A DNA stretch of 15,596 bases from JAFNAG01 sp964353465. GTDB lineage: Bacteria > Acidobacteriota > UBA6911. Shown piece after piece: positions 1 through 7,947 of this stretch. Every line of letters starts with the position of its first letter. The stretch's first letter is position 1. The notes under the pieces are model-generated. The model made no database searches. It was not told the DNA's origin and saw only the letters and a program-made list of their open reading frames with translations. Where the stretch lies: the NCBI GenBank assembly GCA_964353465.1, contig CAYGWQ010000109.1, forward strand, positions 1 to 15,596. The letters are read 5' to 3'. The translations under genes and the position numbers were made by a program.

Positions 1-117
1 AAGGGTGGGCCGCCCTCTCGGCAGACCGCCGAACGTAACCTCGTCGAGGCCCTGGATTCCGGTTGGGCATTTCAAAATCCCGTCCATTGCGAGTTTCGAT
101 TTCTTGGCCTTAGCCAT
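1..117 (-). CDS. kaiC: KaiC-like RecA-fold ATPase, N-terminal fragment cut by the window edge
   Basis: On the minus strand an ATG at 117 opens 39 codons that run off the left edge. The translation begins MAKAKKSKLA and contains TGIQGLDE followed by GGLPRGRPTL. This is the standard N-terminal signature of KaiC/RadA-like ATPases, just ahead of the Walker A loop, which would lie outside the window. KaiC proteins are cytoplasmic ATPases and autokinases. Outside cyanobacteria they usually work with histidine kinases and response regulators rather than in a clock. The gene lies downstream of Crp/Fnr regulator 1 on the same strand with a gap of about 200 bp, and close to a large sensor kinase, which fits a signalling role. 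An AGGAG lies about 12 bases before the start, a loose ribosome-binding site. Family assignment is fairly secure; the exact role is not. Confidence 0.8.
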   Translation of the reverse strand, partial: MAKAKKSKLAMDGILKCPTGIQGLDEVTFGGLPRGRPTL

Positions 118-314
118 AGCCCCACGCGCTCCTGTTCTGTTTTGAATGGAGACCCTTGGTCCCCGGTTTCCGCTTTGGCATGCTGTTCGGGAGTGAGTCT
201 CGGGCGTTCATAGTTGCCTGGTTGTCAGTTTCTGGCATGAGTGCCTTGCTGTTGCTAACGGTCTGGATTTGAGATATTGCGTCGGGACAGGATGTCATTC
301 GCCGCCCCAGACCC

Positions 315-971
315 TCAGTCGTGAAGCACCACGTTCAGGAGGCCGCTATGGACGGTCAATCCGGCGTCGTCGTACTCGATAAAGCCATGCTCCCTGAACC
401 TATTCATGAAATGACTGATCCGCGACCGGGTCGTGCCGACCATTTGTGCCAGGGTATCCTGATTCACTCTGGGGATTACCGGCTCGGCCCTACTTTCCTT
501 GCCGAAATGGGAAAGCAGTAAGAGAATCCGAGCCAGACGCTTCTCGCTCGAGTTGAATAGCTGGTCGACGAGATCCGCTTCGTATCGGATGTTGCGCGAA
601 AGCAGATGCCTGACAAACAATTCCGAGACATCGTGCTGTTCGTGAAGCATTCGCGCCATCAGCGACTTCTCAATCTTGTCGATGGTGCAATCTGTCATCG
701 CGACCGCCGTTGCCATACGCAGCGGTTGACCGGCAAGGCCTCCCTCGCCGAAAAACTCGCCGGCGCTCAGAATGGCGACGATCGCTTCTTTGCCCTGTTG
801 TGATATTACTGAGAGCTTGACCTTGCCTCGCCGGAGGTAGAACAGGGAATCCGCAGGTTGTCCTTGCCGGAAGATGTTACGGTCCGCTCCACATTCCATA
901 ACGGTCTTCCCGCGGAAGATGCCATTGAGTAGAGCTTCCCAATCGACAGGCTGGGTCTTTTTGTTCTCCAT
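315..971 (-). CDS. Crp/Fnr-family transcriptional regulator 1
   Basis: A 218-residue protein, the normal Crp/Fnr length. Residues about 20-130 form a cyclic-nucleotide-binding-like beta barrel (FYLRRGKVKL, then GEFFGEGGLAGQPLR). A long dimerisation helix follows, then a winged helix-turn-helix at about 171-192 (GTTRSRISHFMNRF). There is no N-terminal cysteine cluster of the FNR type, so oxygen sensing through an Fe-S centre is not indicated and the ligand is unknown. The start is supported by GGGGGAGG about 6 bases upstream of the ATG. It is one of three paralogues here (also 6289-6948 and 13041-13700), about three quarters identical to the third by eye count. The block covering the end of the dimer helix, HLLSRNIRYE through ARILLLL, is identical in all three. 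It lies 116 bp downstream of the small Cys-rich gene on the same strand. It does not carry the shared promoter module. Confidence 0.93.
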   Translation of the reverse strand: MENKKTQPVDWEALLNGIFRGKTVMECGADRNIFRQGQPADSLFYLRRGKVKLSVISQQGKEAIVAILSAGEFFGEGGLAGQPLRMATAVAMTDCTIDKIEKSLMARMLHEQHDVSELFVRHLLSRNIRYEADLVDQLFNSSEKRLARILLLLSHFGKESRAEPVIPRVNQDTLAQMVGTTRSRISHFMNRFREHGFIEYDDAGLTVHSGLLNVVLHD

Positions 972-1087
972 AGAAACCTCCCCCTGACCGCTGAAGGCGT
1001 CATGTGACGAGGCGATGGTTCGTCACTCTTCACCCGGTAGCGCTCAACCCCTCCTGCTCATCGTTATCGGTCTGCCCCCGGCCCGGT

Positions 1088-1327
1088 TTATAAGACCCGA
1101 GCAAGGCGCTCGGGTGCAAGGCCAAGCAGATCCTTACAGTGGATGAAGCAACAAGGGCAAAATGTATGGGAAAATGTGAGATCCTGTTCGTGAATTCCGT
1201 ATCTACTCAGGTGTGCTTTCAGGCTGGACCAGGCGCCATTACCTGCGATATCGTCACGGGCATCTCCGCACACACAGCAAACGCAGATCACTTGTTTTTC
1301 CTGCAACTGCCGCAATACCTGTCCCAT
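1088..1327 (-). CDS. Small Cys-rich protein resembling the zinc-ribbon-like tail of PAS sensor proteins
   Basis: 79 residues from the ATG at 1327. I prefer it to the upstream in-frame ATG at 1366 because GGGAGG sits about 5 bases before it. The protein has an N-terminal CVCCVCG cluster, then RDD, a middle containing WSSLKAHLSRYG, and FSHTFCPCC near residues 55-65. The order CxxC - RDD - W..L..Y/H - FSHxxCPxC matches the short metal-binding-like segment found at the C-terminus of many PAS sensor and response-regulator proteins (typical form C-S-x-C-K-x-I-R-D-D ... FSHGICPEC). Here it stands alone. I infer that it binds a metal and has a signalling or accessory role; no enzyme function can be claimed. 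It lies between a Crp/Fnr gene on the same strand and the divergent sensor kinase. Confidence 0.7.
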   Translation of the reverse strand: MGQVLRQLQEKQVICVCCVCGDARDDIAGNGAWSSLKAHLSRYGIHEQDLTFSHTFCPCCFIHCKDLLGLAPERLARVL

Positions 1328-1380
1328 GGCTACCTCCCGGTTTACCCGCCTGTGAGTAAGCATCAATCCGTGCTCGTTCC

Positions 1381-1409
1381 CTTATACGGCAGCCTTCCCT
1401 GCATGGGAA
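1381..1409 (-). promoter_or_regulatory. Possible sigma-70-like promoter for the small Cys-rich gene
   Basis: Read on the minus strand there is a TATAAG -10 candidate (1386-1381), with a weak TTCCCA -35 candidate 17 bp upstream (1409-1404). It lies about 55 bp before the start at 1327. The -35 match is poor, so this is tentative. No copy of the shared upstream block is present. Confidence 0.3.
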
Positions 1410-1527
1410 CTAGGCAGGCGCCCAGTTATCATGGGGAAAACCCCTAGGATTTCCCGGCCAAAGGAGCAATCTGGATGAAGCAACGGGCGGTTGACGCGGG
1501 TATTTCCTGCCCAAATACGCGCTTCGA

Positions 1528-1557
1528 TTGACTCGACACCCGGACGCGATGGATAAT
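1528..1557 (+). promoter_or_regulatory. Sigma-70-like promoter of the CheB/CheR-kinase operon
   Basis: TTGACT at 1528-1533 and GATAAT at 1552-1557, separated by 18 bp, are good -35 and -10 matches. Transcription would begin near 1564. That is after an in-frame ATG at 1556 but before the ATG at 1616, so the promoter helps decide the start of the downstream gene. Confidence 0.6.
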
Positions 1558-1615
1558 GCAGGACGTTCTGGCAAACTGCAAAAATTGCTTACATGCTCGT
1601 GGGGAGCGCGCACTG

Positions 1616-4600
1616 ATGGCAAAGAGCAAACGCACGTCGCGGCGCGGCCGCGACGCGGAACACGTGTCCAGGGCGGCGTCGGATGCCCCGGATCGGGAGC
1701 ATGAGCCGGCAACGGGCTCGGAGGATGACCGCATACCCTTTATGCGGGATTCCGATGAAGAGGATCCGCTGCAAATGACGTCTTTCCCCGTCGTCGGCGT
1801 CGGCGCTTCCGCCGGAGGATTGGAGGCGTTCACGCGGCTCCTGCAACACCTTCCCGCCGATACCGGAATGGCATTCGTCTTTATCCAGCATCTCGCTCCT
1901 CATCATCCCAGCATGCTGGCCTCGTTGTTGTCGCGAACGACCGCGATGCCGGTCATGGAGGTTCAACACAGCACGCCGGTTCAGCCCAACCATGTGTATA
2001 TAATCCCGCCCAATACTCTGATGAGCATCGCGGGCGCCGTTCTGGAACTCGAGCCTCGCCCGGAGGAGCGTGGCGCACCCAGACCGATCGATTACTTCTT
2101 CCGCTCCCTGGCGGTGGACCGGAAAACAATTGCGATCGGCGTGGTCCTGTCGGGTGCGGACTCCGATGGGGCTGTGGGCCTGCAGGTTATACGGGGAGAG
2201 GGCGGCATTGCCATCGTTCAAAGCGAGTGTTCGGCCAAACATCCCGACATGCCGCGAACCGCAATCGCGGCTGGAACCGTCGACCTGATTTTGTCCCCTG
2301 AAGAGATTGCGGGCGAGTTGGAAAGGATTGGACGGCACCGTTCCCTGTCCGGACGCGAGCCGGCGATTGTTCCCCAGCAAAACGGCGGGGACGAGTCTCA
2401 ACTGAACCGGATCTTCGCGCTCATACGGGCAGCCACCAGGGTGGATTTTCGCGGATACAGGCGCGGAACGATCCGGCGGCGCATCACGCGCCGGACAATC
2501 CTGCAACGCCATGAGGATCTGGAGGCATACATTTCTTATCTGGAATCCAATCGTTCGGAGCTGCTGGCGTTGTGTGAGGACATGCTGATCAATGTCACCA
2601 GTTTTTTCCGTAATGCCGAGGTTTTTCTGGCCCTCGAAAAAGAAATCTTGCCGCGACTGCTGCAGGAACGGTCAAGCGACTTGCCGGTGCGCGTGTGGGT
2701 GCCCGGCTGTTCCACAGGGGAGGAGGTCTACTCGATCGCCATGTGCCTGATCGAGTCGAGCGCGAGGCTTCCCACCCCACCCCCGATCCAAATCTTCGGC
2801 ACTGACCTCAGCGAACGGGGGATTACAATGGCTCGTACGGGCACTTATGCAGAGAACCAGGTCGCCAAGGTCTCGCCGGAACGGCAGGCACGCTTTTTTA
2901 CGCGCGTGGAGAACGGCTTCCAGGTCGTTAAGTCGGTTCGTGAAATATGCGTCTTCGCGCGCCAGAACTTGCTCGGGGACCCGCCCTTCTCACGTCTCGA
3001 CCTGATCAGCTGCCGGAACGTGCTGATTTATCTCGAATCTGCGCTGCAGCGCCACGTGGCCGCTACATTTCATTATGCGCTGCGACCGAACGGCTACCTG
3101 ATCCTGGGCCTTTCGGAGAGTATGGGCACCGTCCCGGGCCTGTTCTCAATCGTCGACAAGCGGCACAAGTTTTTCGCCAGAAACACCGCTCGAGTCGACG
3201 CGGAATTCATCGGCCGTGGATTCCCGGGCGAGCAGCAACATAGTCTCCCCCCGGCCGCGCCATCGAACGGCAGGCAGAAGTCAGTCCAGGCAGAGCTTGA
3301 CAAGGAGGCCGAACGCATCGTTCTGACCGAGTACGGGCCGGCATGGGTGATCGTGAACGAAAGCTTCGATATCCTCCAGTCGCACGGGGACACAAGCCCG
3401 TATTTGCGTCTCGCTCCGGGACAGGCCACGCTGGCACTCCCCAAAATGGCGCGGGAAGGCATTCGGGGCGAGTTGCGGAATCTCCTGGCGAAAGCAAAGA
3501 GCGGGGCGGGCCCGGCCCAATCGACCATCCTGCAGAAGGGCGGGGATGGCCAGATCCGCACCGTCCGGTTGGAAGTGCGTCGCATTACCGGCCCAACGAG
3601 TGGTGGTCGATGTTTTCTCGTCCTTTTTTTCAGCCGCGCAAAGGAGCGGCTCGCCGAGCCGCGCGAACCATCGGGCAGCACGAGCTCACGCCGCAAATCC
3701 AAAGGCGACTCGGCCGACCTGGAGCGCCTCCGGCAGGAGCTTATCCTGACCGAGCAGCGCCTCCAGTCCATTATCGACGAACGCGATGCGGCCAACGAGG
3801 ATCTCACCTCCGCGAATGAAGAGATCCAGTCGAGTAACGAGGAACTGCAGAGCATCAACGAAGAACTGGAGACTTCGAAGGAAGAGCTGCAGTCGAGCAA
3901 TGAGGAGCTGAACACGGTCAACGAGGAGCTGCGGAACCGCATTCAGGAACTGGGCAAACTCAGCGACGATCTTGCGAATCTTCTGAAAAGCGCAGCCATG
4001 CCGATGATGATGATCGACAACGAGCTCCGTATCCGGCGGCTCACGGCGTCGGCCGAGCGCCTCTTCGGTTTCCAACCCGGCGACATGGGCCGGCCGATCG
4101 CGGACATTCAGATGCGGCTCAGCGTGGACGACCTGGAACCGAGGGTACGGAGGGTTCTCGAGACATTGAACCCGGAAGAAACGGAGTTGCAGGATCGCCA
4201 GGGATGCTGGCACGTCCTGCACGTTCGGCCGTATCGGACGGGAGACAGCCGGATCGGGGGCGCCGTATTGGTCCTGGTGGACATCGACCAGGCCCGGCGC
4301 GCGCAGATTGCAGCCGACTCGTCGCGCAGGTTCGCCGAGTCGGTCGTCGAGTCGGTTCAAACGCCTCTTCTGGTGCTGCGGCCCGACTTACGAGTTCGCA
4401 TGGCGAATCGCGCCTTCTTCCAGTCGTACCGTCTGCGGCCCGCCGACGTTGAGAATCAGTTCTTCTATAAAGTGAGCAGCCAACAGTGGAACCTGCCCGG
4501 CCTGCAGACTGCTTTAGAGCGGCTCTCCGCGTGCCAGGAATCGAACGAACCTCTCGAGTTTCAGCAGGAGCACACCATATCAGGCAGGAGGACAGTATTG

Positions 4601-5428
4601 ATCCGAGCACGCAGGATCTATTCCGACGGCGAAAATCAGATCCTGCTCGCAGTAGAGGACATCACAGCCCAGAAACGAGCAGAACGCATTCTGGTCGAAG
4701 AACAGCAACGGCTGCAGCGCAGTGTGCGGGTTGGTGAAACGGCCTTGCACGACAGCGAAGCAGCCTTGCTGCGCACCCGCGAGGAATTGCGCGCATTAAC
4801 AGCAGGCCTGCTCAACACCCAGGAGGAAGAGCGCCGCCGCGTGTCCAGGGAGCTGCATGACGACTTGAGCCAAAAGGTAGCCAAGTTGCAGTTTGATGTG
4901 GAAACGCTCGAACAGCAGCTTCCTCCCAATCTGATGGACGGGAAGAAACGGCTGCTGGCGATCCGTGATGAGATTGGCACGCTCTCCAATGACCTTCGCA
5001 GGATCGCCTACCAGCTTCATCCTTCAACCCTCAATCACCTCGGCCTCACCGTCGCGATACGCACTTACAGCCAGGAGTTTTCCGAGCGCGAGGGCCTCCC
5101 GGTCCAATTCACGGCGCGTAACGTGCCGGCGCGAATTCCACCGGAGGCTGCAAGCTCTCTCTATCGGATCGTTCAGGAGGCTCTGCGCAACGTCGCCAAG
5201 CACGCGGGCAAGACAGCGGTGAAAATCAGGCTGACTGGAGGTTCGAGACAGCTATCCCTGTCCATTCGGGATCATGGCATCGGGTTTGACAAACACTCAG
5301 TGCAGCACAAGGGCGGACTGGGGCTGATCGGCATGCAGGAACGGGTGCGGCTGGTCCGGGGAGAGTTCTCACTGGAGACGCAACCCGGCCGCGGCGCTAC
5401 CATCATGATCCGGATACCGCTGAGGTGA
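1616..5428 (+). CDS. CheB-CheR fusion with PAS domains and a C-terminal HisKA_3-type histidine kinase
   Basis: A 1270-residue hybrid sensor. Residues about 58-245 are a CheB methylesterase domain with the expected Ser65 (GASAGG), His92 (IQHLAPHH) and Asp184 (SGADSDG). Residues about 261-505 are a CheR methyltransferase: VTSFFRN, the SAM-binding PGCSTGEE near 363-370 and NVLIYL near 468-473. After a PAS-like segment comes a Glu/Asn-rich coiled coil (about 701-779, repeated SNEEL units), then two PAS domains (about 780-900 and 904-1022). The kinase has phospho-acceptor His1081 (RELHDDLSQ), N box Asn1192 and DHGIGF at 1219. This is the NarX/DegS-like class that pairs with NarL-type regulators. 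The start at 1616 has GGGGAG 9 bases upstream and follows the predicted transcription start; the upstream ATG at 1556 does not. The protein has no transmembrane segment, so it is probably cytoplasmic. Substrates of its CheB/CheR parts are unknown, since no chemoreceptor is present here. Confidence 0.95.
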   Translation: MAKSKRTSRRGRDAEHVSRAASDAPDREHEPATGSEDDRIPFMRDSDEEDPLQMTSFPVVGVGASAGGLEAFTRLLQHLPADTGMAFVFIQHLAPHHPSMLASLLSRTTAMPVMEVQHSTPVQPNHVYIIPPNTLMSIAGAVLELEPRPEERGAPRPIDYFFRSLAVDRKTIAIGVVLSGADSDGAVGLQVIRGEGGIAIVQSECSAKHPDMPRTAIAAGTVDLILSPEEIAGELERIGRHRSLSGREPAIVPQQNGGDESQLNRIFALIRAATRVDFRGYRRGTIRRRITRRTILQRHEDLEAYISYLESNRSELLALCEDMLINVTSFFRNAEVFLALEKEILPRLLQERSSDLPVRVWVPGCSTGEEVYSIAMCLIESSARLPTPPPIQIFGTDLSERGITMARTGTYAENQVAKVSPERQARFFTRVENGFQVVKSVREICVFARQNLLGDPPFSRLDLISCRNVLIYLESALQRHVAATFHYALRPNGYLILGLSESMGTVPGLFSIVDKRHKFFARNTARVDAEFIGRGFPGEQQHSLPPAAPSNGRQKSVQAELDKEAERIVLTEYGPAWVIVNESFDILQSHGDTSPYLRLAPGQATLALPKMAREGIRGELRNLLAKAKSGAGPAQSTILQKGGDGQIRTVRLEVRRITGPTSGGRCFLVLFFSRAKERLAEPREPSGSTSSRRKSKGDSADLERLRQELILTEQRLQSIIDERDAANEDLTSANEEIQSSNEELQSINEELETSKEELQSSNEELNTVNEELRNRIQELGKLSDDLANLLKSAAMPMMMIDNELRIRRLTASAERLFGFQPGDMGRPIADIQMRLSVDDLEPRVRRVLETLNPEETELQDRQGCWHVLHVRPYRTGDSRIGGAVLVLVDIDQARRAQIAADSSRRFAESVVESVQTPLLVLRPDLRVRMANRAFFQSYRLRPADVENQFFYKVSSQQWNLPGLQTALERLSACQESNEPLEFQQEHTISGRRTVLIRARRIYSDGENQILLAVEDITAQKRAERILVEEQQRLQRSVRVGETALHDSEAALLRTREELRALTAGLLNTQEEERRRVSRELHDDLSQKVAKLQFDVETLEQQLPPNLMDGKKRLLAIRDEIGTLSNDLRRIAYQLHPSTLNHLGLTVAIRTYSQEFSEREGLPVQFTARNVPARIPPEAASSLYRIVQEALRNVAKHAGKTAVKIRLTGGSRQLSLSIRDHGIGFDKHSVQHKGGLGLIGMQERVRLVRGEFSLETQPGRGATIMIRIPLR

Positions 5429-5440
5429 GGAGTAGACGAT

Positions 5441-6091
5441 ATGCGCCCCCGCTTGCTGCTCGCCGACGACCACACCCTGTTGCTCGAGGGAATCCGGCTC
5501 ATGCTGGAGCCGGAGTTTGAGCTGGTAGGGAGCGTGGAGGATGGCCAGTCGCTTCTGGCCGCGGCGAAGACCTTGAAGCCCGATATCATTCTCCTCGACA
5601 TTTCCATGCCGGTGCTGAATGGCCTCGACGCGGCACGCCGGCTCCGAAAGCTGCTGCCTTCGGCCAAGCTGATCTTTCTTACCATGCATTCCGACTCCGA
5701 TTACGTGGCGGAAGCGTTTCGGGCGGGAGCCATGGGGTACCTCTTGAAACGGGCGGCGGCTTCCGAGCTGAAGATCGCCATCCGCGAGGTGATGAAGGGC
5801 CATCACTATGTAAGCCCGCTCGTGACCCGGAACGCCCTGGAGCTGCTGATTTCGTCTGCAAAACCGGGAGGCAAGCCCTCGGACCGCCTGACTCCGCGCC
5901 AGCGAGAGGTTCTGCAATTGGTGGCCGAGGGGCGGAGCCGCAAGGAAATTGCGTCCATCTTGAACATTTCCATAAAGACGGTGGAGTTTCATAAGGCGAC
6001 GCTCGCCCGAGAGCTCAACTTGCACACCGTTGCGGATTTCACTCGCTATGCGATCGAGCATCGCATCATCGCCACCGAACTCCCCTCGTAA
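5441..6091 (+). CDS. NarL/FixJ-family response regulator
   Basis: 216 residues. The receiver domain (about 1-120) has the acidic pair Asp9-Asp10, phospho-acceptor Asp53 (LLDISMP), Thr81 and Lys103. A LuxR-type helix-turn-helix occupies about 150-195 (LTPRQREVLQLVAEG, then KTVEFHKATL). It begins 12 bp after the kinase stop with a GAGGAG ribosome-binding site, so the two are almost certainly one operon and a cognate pair: the kinase is of the HisKA_3 class that phosphorylates this family. Targets are unknown. It is one candidate activator for the repeated promoter module found further right, but nothing in the sequence proves that. NarL-type regulators often bind inverted sites, whereas the module shows direct repeats. 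Confidence 0.95.
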   Translation: MRPRLLLADDHTLLLEGIRLMLEPEFELVGSVEDGQSLLAAAKTLKPDIILLDISMPVLNGLDAARRLRKLLPSAKLIFLTMHSDSDYVAEAFRAGAMGYLLKRAAASELKIAIREVMKGHHYVSPLVTRNALELLISSAKPGGKPSDRLTPRQREVLQLVAEGRSRKEIASILNISIKTVEFHKATLARELNLHTVADFTRYAIEHRIIATELPS

Positions 6092-6131
6092 CGCGAGATC
6101 CGATCGAAAACGGCATCATCCCTGACGAGTG

Positions 6132-6158
6132 CTGGCCCCAAATTGCCAGGGTCTTTTT
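6132..6158 (+). terminator. Possible weak intrinsic terminator after the response regulator
   Basis: CTGGC (6132-6136) can pair with GCCAG (6145-6149) across an 8-base loop, and GGTCTTTTT follows. The stem is only 5 bp, but the T-run and the position 40 bp after the stop codon fit the end of the kinase operon. Confidence 0.35.
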
Positions 6159-6288
6159 CCTTGAATACTGGGCGGCTGCCGAGTTCGCCACAAACACTCC
6201 AGAACATAAAATGGAAGGAGGCAAATAACCGAAAACCGATCCTCTTCCTTGCTATGGATTGGTCTTTGGCATACAGAAGGAGGTAGTC

Positions 6289-6948
6289 ATGGCGGATAAC
6301 AAAAGTCAGCCTGTCGATTGGGAGACCATCCTCTCCGGAATCTCCCAAGGGAAAACCGTTAAAGAATACAGCGCAAACCGCAACATCTTCCGGCAAGGAG
6401 ACCCCGCCGATTCCGTGTTTTTCCTGCGACGAGGCGTGGTGAAGCTCACAGTCACCTCCAAACAGGCCAAGGAAGCGATTGTTGCTGTTCTGAACGCCGG
6501 TGAGTTCTTTGGCGAGGGATGCCTGGCAGGTCAGCCGTTGCGCATGGCGTCAGCCAGCGCGACGACGGATTGCACGATTATCCGGATCGAGAGGCAGAAG
6601 CTGGCGAGCCTGCTCCACGATCAGCATGCCATCTCCGAAGTTTTCGTCTCCCATCTGCTTTCCCGCAACATCCGATATGAAGCGGATCTTGTCGATCAGC
6701 TTTTCAACTCAAGTGAAAAGCGTCTGGCCCGGATTCTCCTGCTGCTTTCTCATTTCGGCAAGGAAAGCAGATCCGAACCTGTGCTTCCCAGAGTCAGTCA
6801 GGATGATCTGGCACAAATGGTAGGCACTACCCGGTCGCGAGTCAGTCATTTCATGAATAAGTTCAGGGAGCATGGCTTTATCAATTACGCCGACAGCGGC
6901 GGGTTGACGGTCAACAACAGCCTCCTGAGCGTAGTCCTGCACGACTAG
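6289..6948 (+). CDS. Crp/Fnr-family transcriptional regulator 2
   Basis: 219 residues starting MADNKSQPVDWE. This ATG has AAGGAGG 6 bases upstream and matches the N-termini of both paralogues in the window; the in-frame ATG 30 bases earlier has neither. The cyclic-nucleotide-binding-like barrel (about 20-130) and the winged helix-turn-helix (about 171-193, GTTRSRVSHFMNKF) are intact, and no Fe-S cysteine cluster is visible. Its central helix block is identical to that of paralogues 1 and 3. It lies on the plus strand downstream of the two-component operon, with a 197-bp gap holding the weak terminator candidate, so it is probably transcribed separately. I could not find a convincing promoter in the gap. 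Confidence 0.93.
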   Translation: MADNKSQPVDWETILSGISQGKTVKEYSANRNIFRQGDPADSVFFLRRGVVKLTVTSKQAKEAIVAVLNAGEFFGEGCLAGQPLRMASASATTDCTIIRIERQKLASLLHDQHAISEVFVSHLLSRNIRYEADLVDQLFNSSEKRLARILLLLSHFGKESRSEPVLPRVSQDDLAQMVGTTRSRVSHFMNKFREHGFINYADSGGLTVNNSLLSVVLHD

Positions 6949-7519
6949 ATTCGATGCCCAAAAGCGAACCTGGCGCCTCCGCTGCCGGCAATGCCAGAAC
7001 TCTCAGCTCTTGCGCGGTCCGCTCGCGGAACTGGACAAGCCGGAGGGGCGGCAACCCCAGCAGAGCCGCGTCCGGAGGGAGCGGAAACACTGCCTTCACA
7101 GGACATTTCAGGCGCCGGACCTGAGTCGATATGAAAATGATTTCGCATCCCCCTCGACCCAGGCGACACGCGGATCGAATTCGGCTTGTGCCTGCGACAA
7201 TTCGTTTCGAAGTCGTGTCGATGTCTGCCGTGTCGAACAGGCCATCCTTGGAAATGGCACGCGTAGCGTGTTGCGGCCGGCCTAATCAAGCACTCGTTCC
7301 GCTCAAGCAAAAGGTGGCTGGGCACAAACCACCCTCTCTGATTTCCGCATCGAAGTCAAACGATGCAAGAAGGTACGGCGGTCTCGCTCCGTTTCGTTCG
7401 CGTGGGGCATTCAGGCCCGCCACGTACCGGACGGCCGTTTGCCAGCGCCGCCCTTGCTAATGCCTACACCTCTGGTCAAGAATGTCCGCCAGCTGGGGGA
7501 CAGCACTGAGCCGAGGCGG
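6949..7519. other. Gene-poor stretch of about 570 bp
   Basis: Open frames exist on both strands, but none has a ribosome-binding site, a recognisable motif or a balanced composition; they are Arg/Pro/Ser-rich noise. In the frame of the preceding Crp/Fnr gene the sequence stays open past its TAG and reads as Pro/Ala-rich protein up to a TGA near 7133, but nothing identifies it. A GGTGG/CCACC stem near 7313-7335 is followed on the minus strand by a short T-run. A possible decayed copy of the shared promoter block lies at 7460-7491. Confidence 0.4.
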
Positions 7520-7711
7520 CTACCTCCCCACACGGAGATTGGAGATAGAGCTGAAAAGGCCAAAGACGTTTAGGAGCCACAGAACCACAGCGATAACCAC
7601 TACCGCATTCAGTATCCCCTTAATGGACCTCTGCATTGGTATGTAGTTGTTAACCAGCCAAAGAAGAACCCCAACCACGATCAGAACCACCACGAGTTGA
7701 ATCAAAGGCAT
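7520..7711 (-). CDS. Thivi_2564-type small membrane protein
   Basis: 63 residues, almost entirely two hydrophobic helices (about 4-20, LVVVLIVVGVLLWLVN, and about 33-54, ending WLLNVFGLF) joined by a short polar turn with NYIPM. Length, helix pattern and the IPM/ILN motifs match the Thivi_2564 family of inner-membrane peptides, whose function is unknown. A GGAGG lies 6 bases before the ATG. Transcription probably comes from promoter module A, about 230 bp upstream. Such peptides commonly accompany stress genes in soil bacteria; membrane-stress adaptation is an inference only. Confidence 0.82.
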   Translation of the reverse strand: MPLIQLVVVLIVVGVLLWLVNNYIPMQRSIKGILNAVVVIAVVLWLLNVFGLFSSISNLRVGR

Positions 7712-7779
7712 GATACACCTCCATTGAAATTGTGTGTTCGGAGCAGGCCTACAGGGCGCGGCTCCCGGTTATGCACGGT

Positions 7780-7854
7780 TCACAGAATTCCGATCGTTCC
7801 CGCTTGGGCAACAGCAAGCGTCGTCACGGCAAAAAGTCCCAATAGAATGCTCAT
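7780..7854 (-). CDS. Possible 24-residue hydrophobic micropeptide
   Basis: A short frame beginning MSILLGLFAV and ending in TGA lies between promoter module A and the Thivi_2564-type gene, on the same strand. AAAGGGA sits 5 bases before the ATG. The peptide is one hydrophobic stretch and resembles other tiny membrane peptides, but 24 codons is too short for composition to prove coding. It could instead be a leader or chance. Confidence 0.3.
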   Translation of the reverse strand: MSILLGLFAVTTLAVAQAGTIGIL

Positions 7855-7947
7855 AAAATCCCTTTCGATCTAAAAGCTCCCGCAAATGTCGCTCCCTTCT
7901 GACATCCGCCTCCCGCCAGTTTGCGGCTGAGAACTAGCGGCACACTT

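Noticed and set aside
110..298. 62-codon minus-strand frame between Crp/Fnr 1 and the kaiC-like start
   Set aside because: No ribosome-binding site, no recognisable motif, and it overlaps the kaiC start in another frame.
1433..1446. GGGG-AAAA-CCCC mini-hairpin upstream of the kinase gene
   Set aside because: Only 4 bp of stem and no T-run; probably chance.
6945..7460. Overlapping open frames on both strands in the gene-poor stretch
   Set aside because: Arg/Pro/Ser-rich translations without motifs or ribosome-binding sites.
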